57,236 bases of DNA. Origin: CALLVY01 sp937899855. Lineage in GTDB: Bacteria > Bacteroidota > Bacteroidia > Chitinophagales > Saprospiraceae. A program made the translations under genes and the position numbers. This document shows, one piece after another, positions 57,165 through 57,236 of the stretch. The stretch is taken from positions 1-57,236 of the forward strand of contig JBCBQC010000037.1 of the NCBI GenBank assembly GCA_039820405.1, given 5' to 3'. Position 1 is the first letter of the stretch. Each line of letters opens with the position of its first letter. Below the pieces are notes generated by a model. It was not told the origin of the DNA, did not search any database, and was given only the letters and a program-made list of their open reading frames with translations.

Positions 57165-57236
57165 ACGACAGAGAAGACCCCAATACGTGTTGTTATTTAT
57201 TGACGGTCGAGCGGTGTAACGAGTGAAGCAGTGGGG

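Noticed and set aside
1..57236. tRNA, rRNA, prophage or insertion sequence
   Set aside because: No cloverleaf-like pattern, rRNA stretch, transposase or phage gene was recognised in either strand; a computed search was not possible here.

Overview
The window is a GC-rich stretch of a chromosome from a Bacteroidota bacterium, and I infer the Saprospiria/Lewinella side of the phylum. The evidence is: -7 promoter boxes of the phylum type TAnnTTTG in front of many genes; C-terminal type IX secretion (T9SS) sorting domains on two secreted proteins; PorT-like and PorV-like outer-membrane barrels; bacillithiol genes (bshC, ytxJ); the futalosine menaquinone route (mqnB); DUF3810 and DUF5683 proteins; and a ParA-ParB-DUF5683 order. 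Genes are densely packed on both strands and almost all are chromosomal housekeeping or envelope genes. I see no insertion sequence, prophage, CRISPR array, rRNA or tRNA.

Layout. 1-10.3 kb: a peptide ABC transporter ATPase cut by the window edge, RNase D, a large AsmA-like envelope protein, purB, a single-domain voltage-gated cation channel, a PlsB-like acyltransferase and the GTPase EngB. 10.4-12.5 kb: a PorT-like barrel, an unknown membrane protein and about 670 bases with no convincing gene. 12.5-17.6 kb: a compact minus-strand run glpK-mnmH-selD-dppB-FGE-like, with overlaps or very short gaps, in which the last gene is an N-terminally truncated formylglycine-generating-enzyme-like protein. 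17.7-24.3 kb: bshC, accD, hemE, an HNH/AP2 protein, a RibD whose deaminase half lacks the usual zinc cysteines, and an exported thioredoxin-like protein. 24.3-29.5 kb: a DNA/RNA non-specific nuclease, a PorV-like barrel overlapping mqnB, a T9SS-exported GH5 enzyme and a DUF3810 membrane metalloprotease-like protein. 29.5-33.6 kb: a plus-strand set of a TlpA-like lipoprotein, thioredoxin, DUF554, DUF58, PPK2 and Hsp15. 33.6-38.8 kb: 3-hydroxyacyl-CoA dehydrogenase, pyruvate dehydrogenase E1-beta, a TlpA-type lipoprotein and Mpl. 38.9-42.2 kb: a 47-residue lipoprotein, YtxJ, MnmD and a triple-LysM protein. 42.3-47.1 kb: an alpha-glucoside/sucrose-type locus (PfkB kinase and a six-hairpin glycosidase, divergent from a GH31 alpha-glucosidase). 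47.2-57.2 kb: a T9SS kelch protein, a DUF6438-like lipoprotein, yidC, DUF3293, an FMN reductase, a metallo-beta-lactamase-fold hydrolase, parA, parB, DUF5683, a conserved lipoprotein and an unknown small protein.

How the genes fit together. Several encode parts of shared processes: low-molecular-weight thiol chemistry (BshC, YtxJ) with several thioredoxin-fold proteins; wobble-uridine modification of tRNA (MnmH with SelD, and MnmD); envelope biogenesis (YidC, AsmA-like, PorT/PorV-like, Mpl, LysM, PlsB-like, AccD); chromosome partition (ParAB); and carbohydrate use (GH5, GH31, six-hairpin glycosidase, PfkB, GlpK).

I did not find one clearly new multi-gene system. The points most worth a second look are the RibD without zinc cysteines, the truncated FGE-like protein that keeps the catalytic cysteine pair, the unexplained 11.8-12.5 kb stretch next to it, the sodium/calcium-type channel with a TIEGW filter, and the HNH/AP2 protein that appears to have lost a catalytic histidine and has a 21-bp-spaced direct repeat in its own leader.
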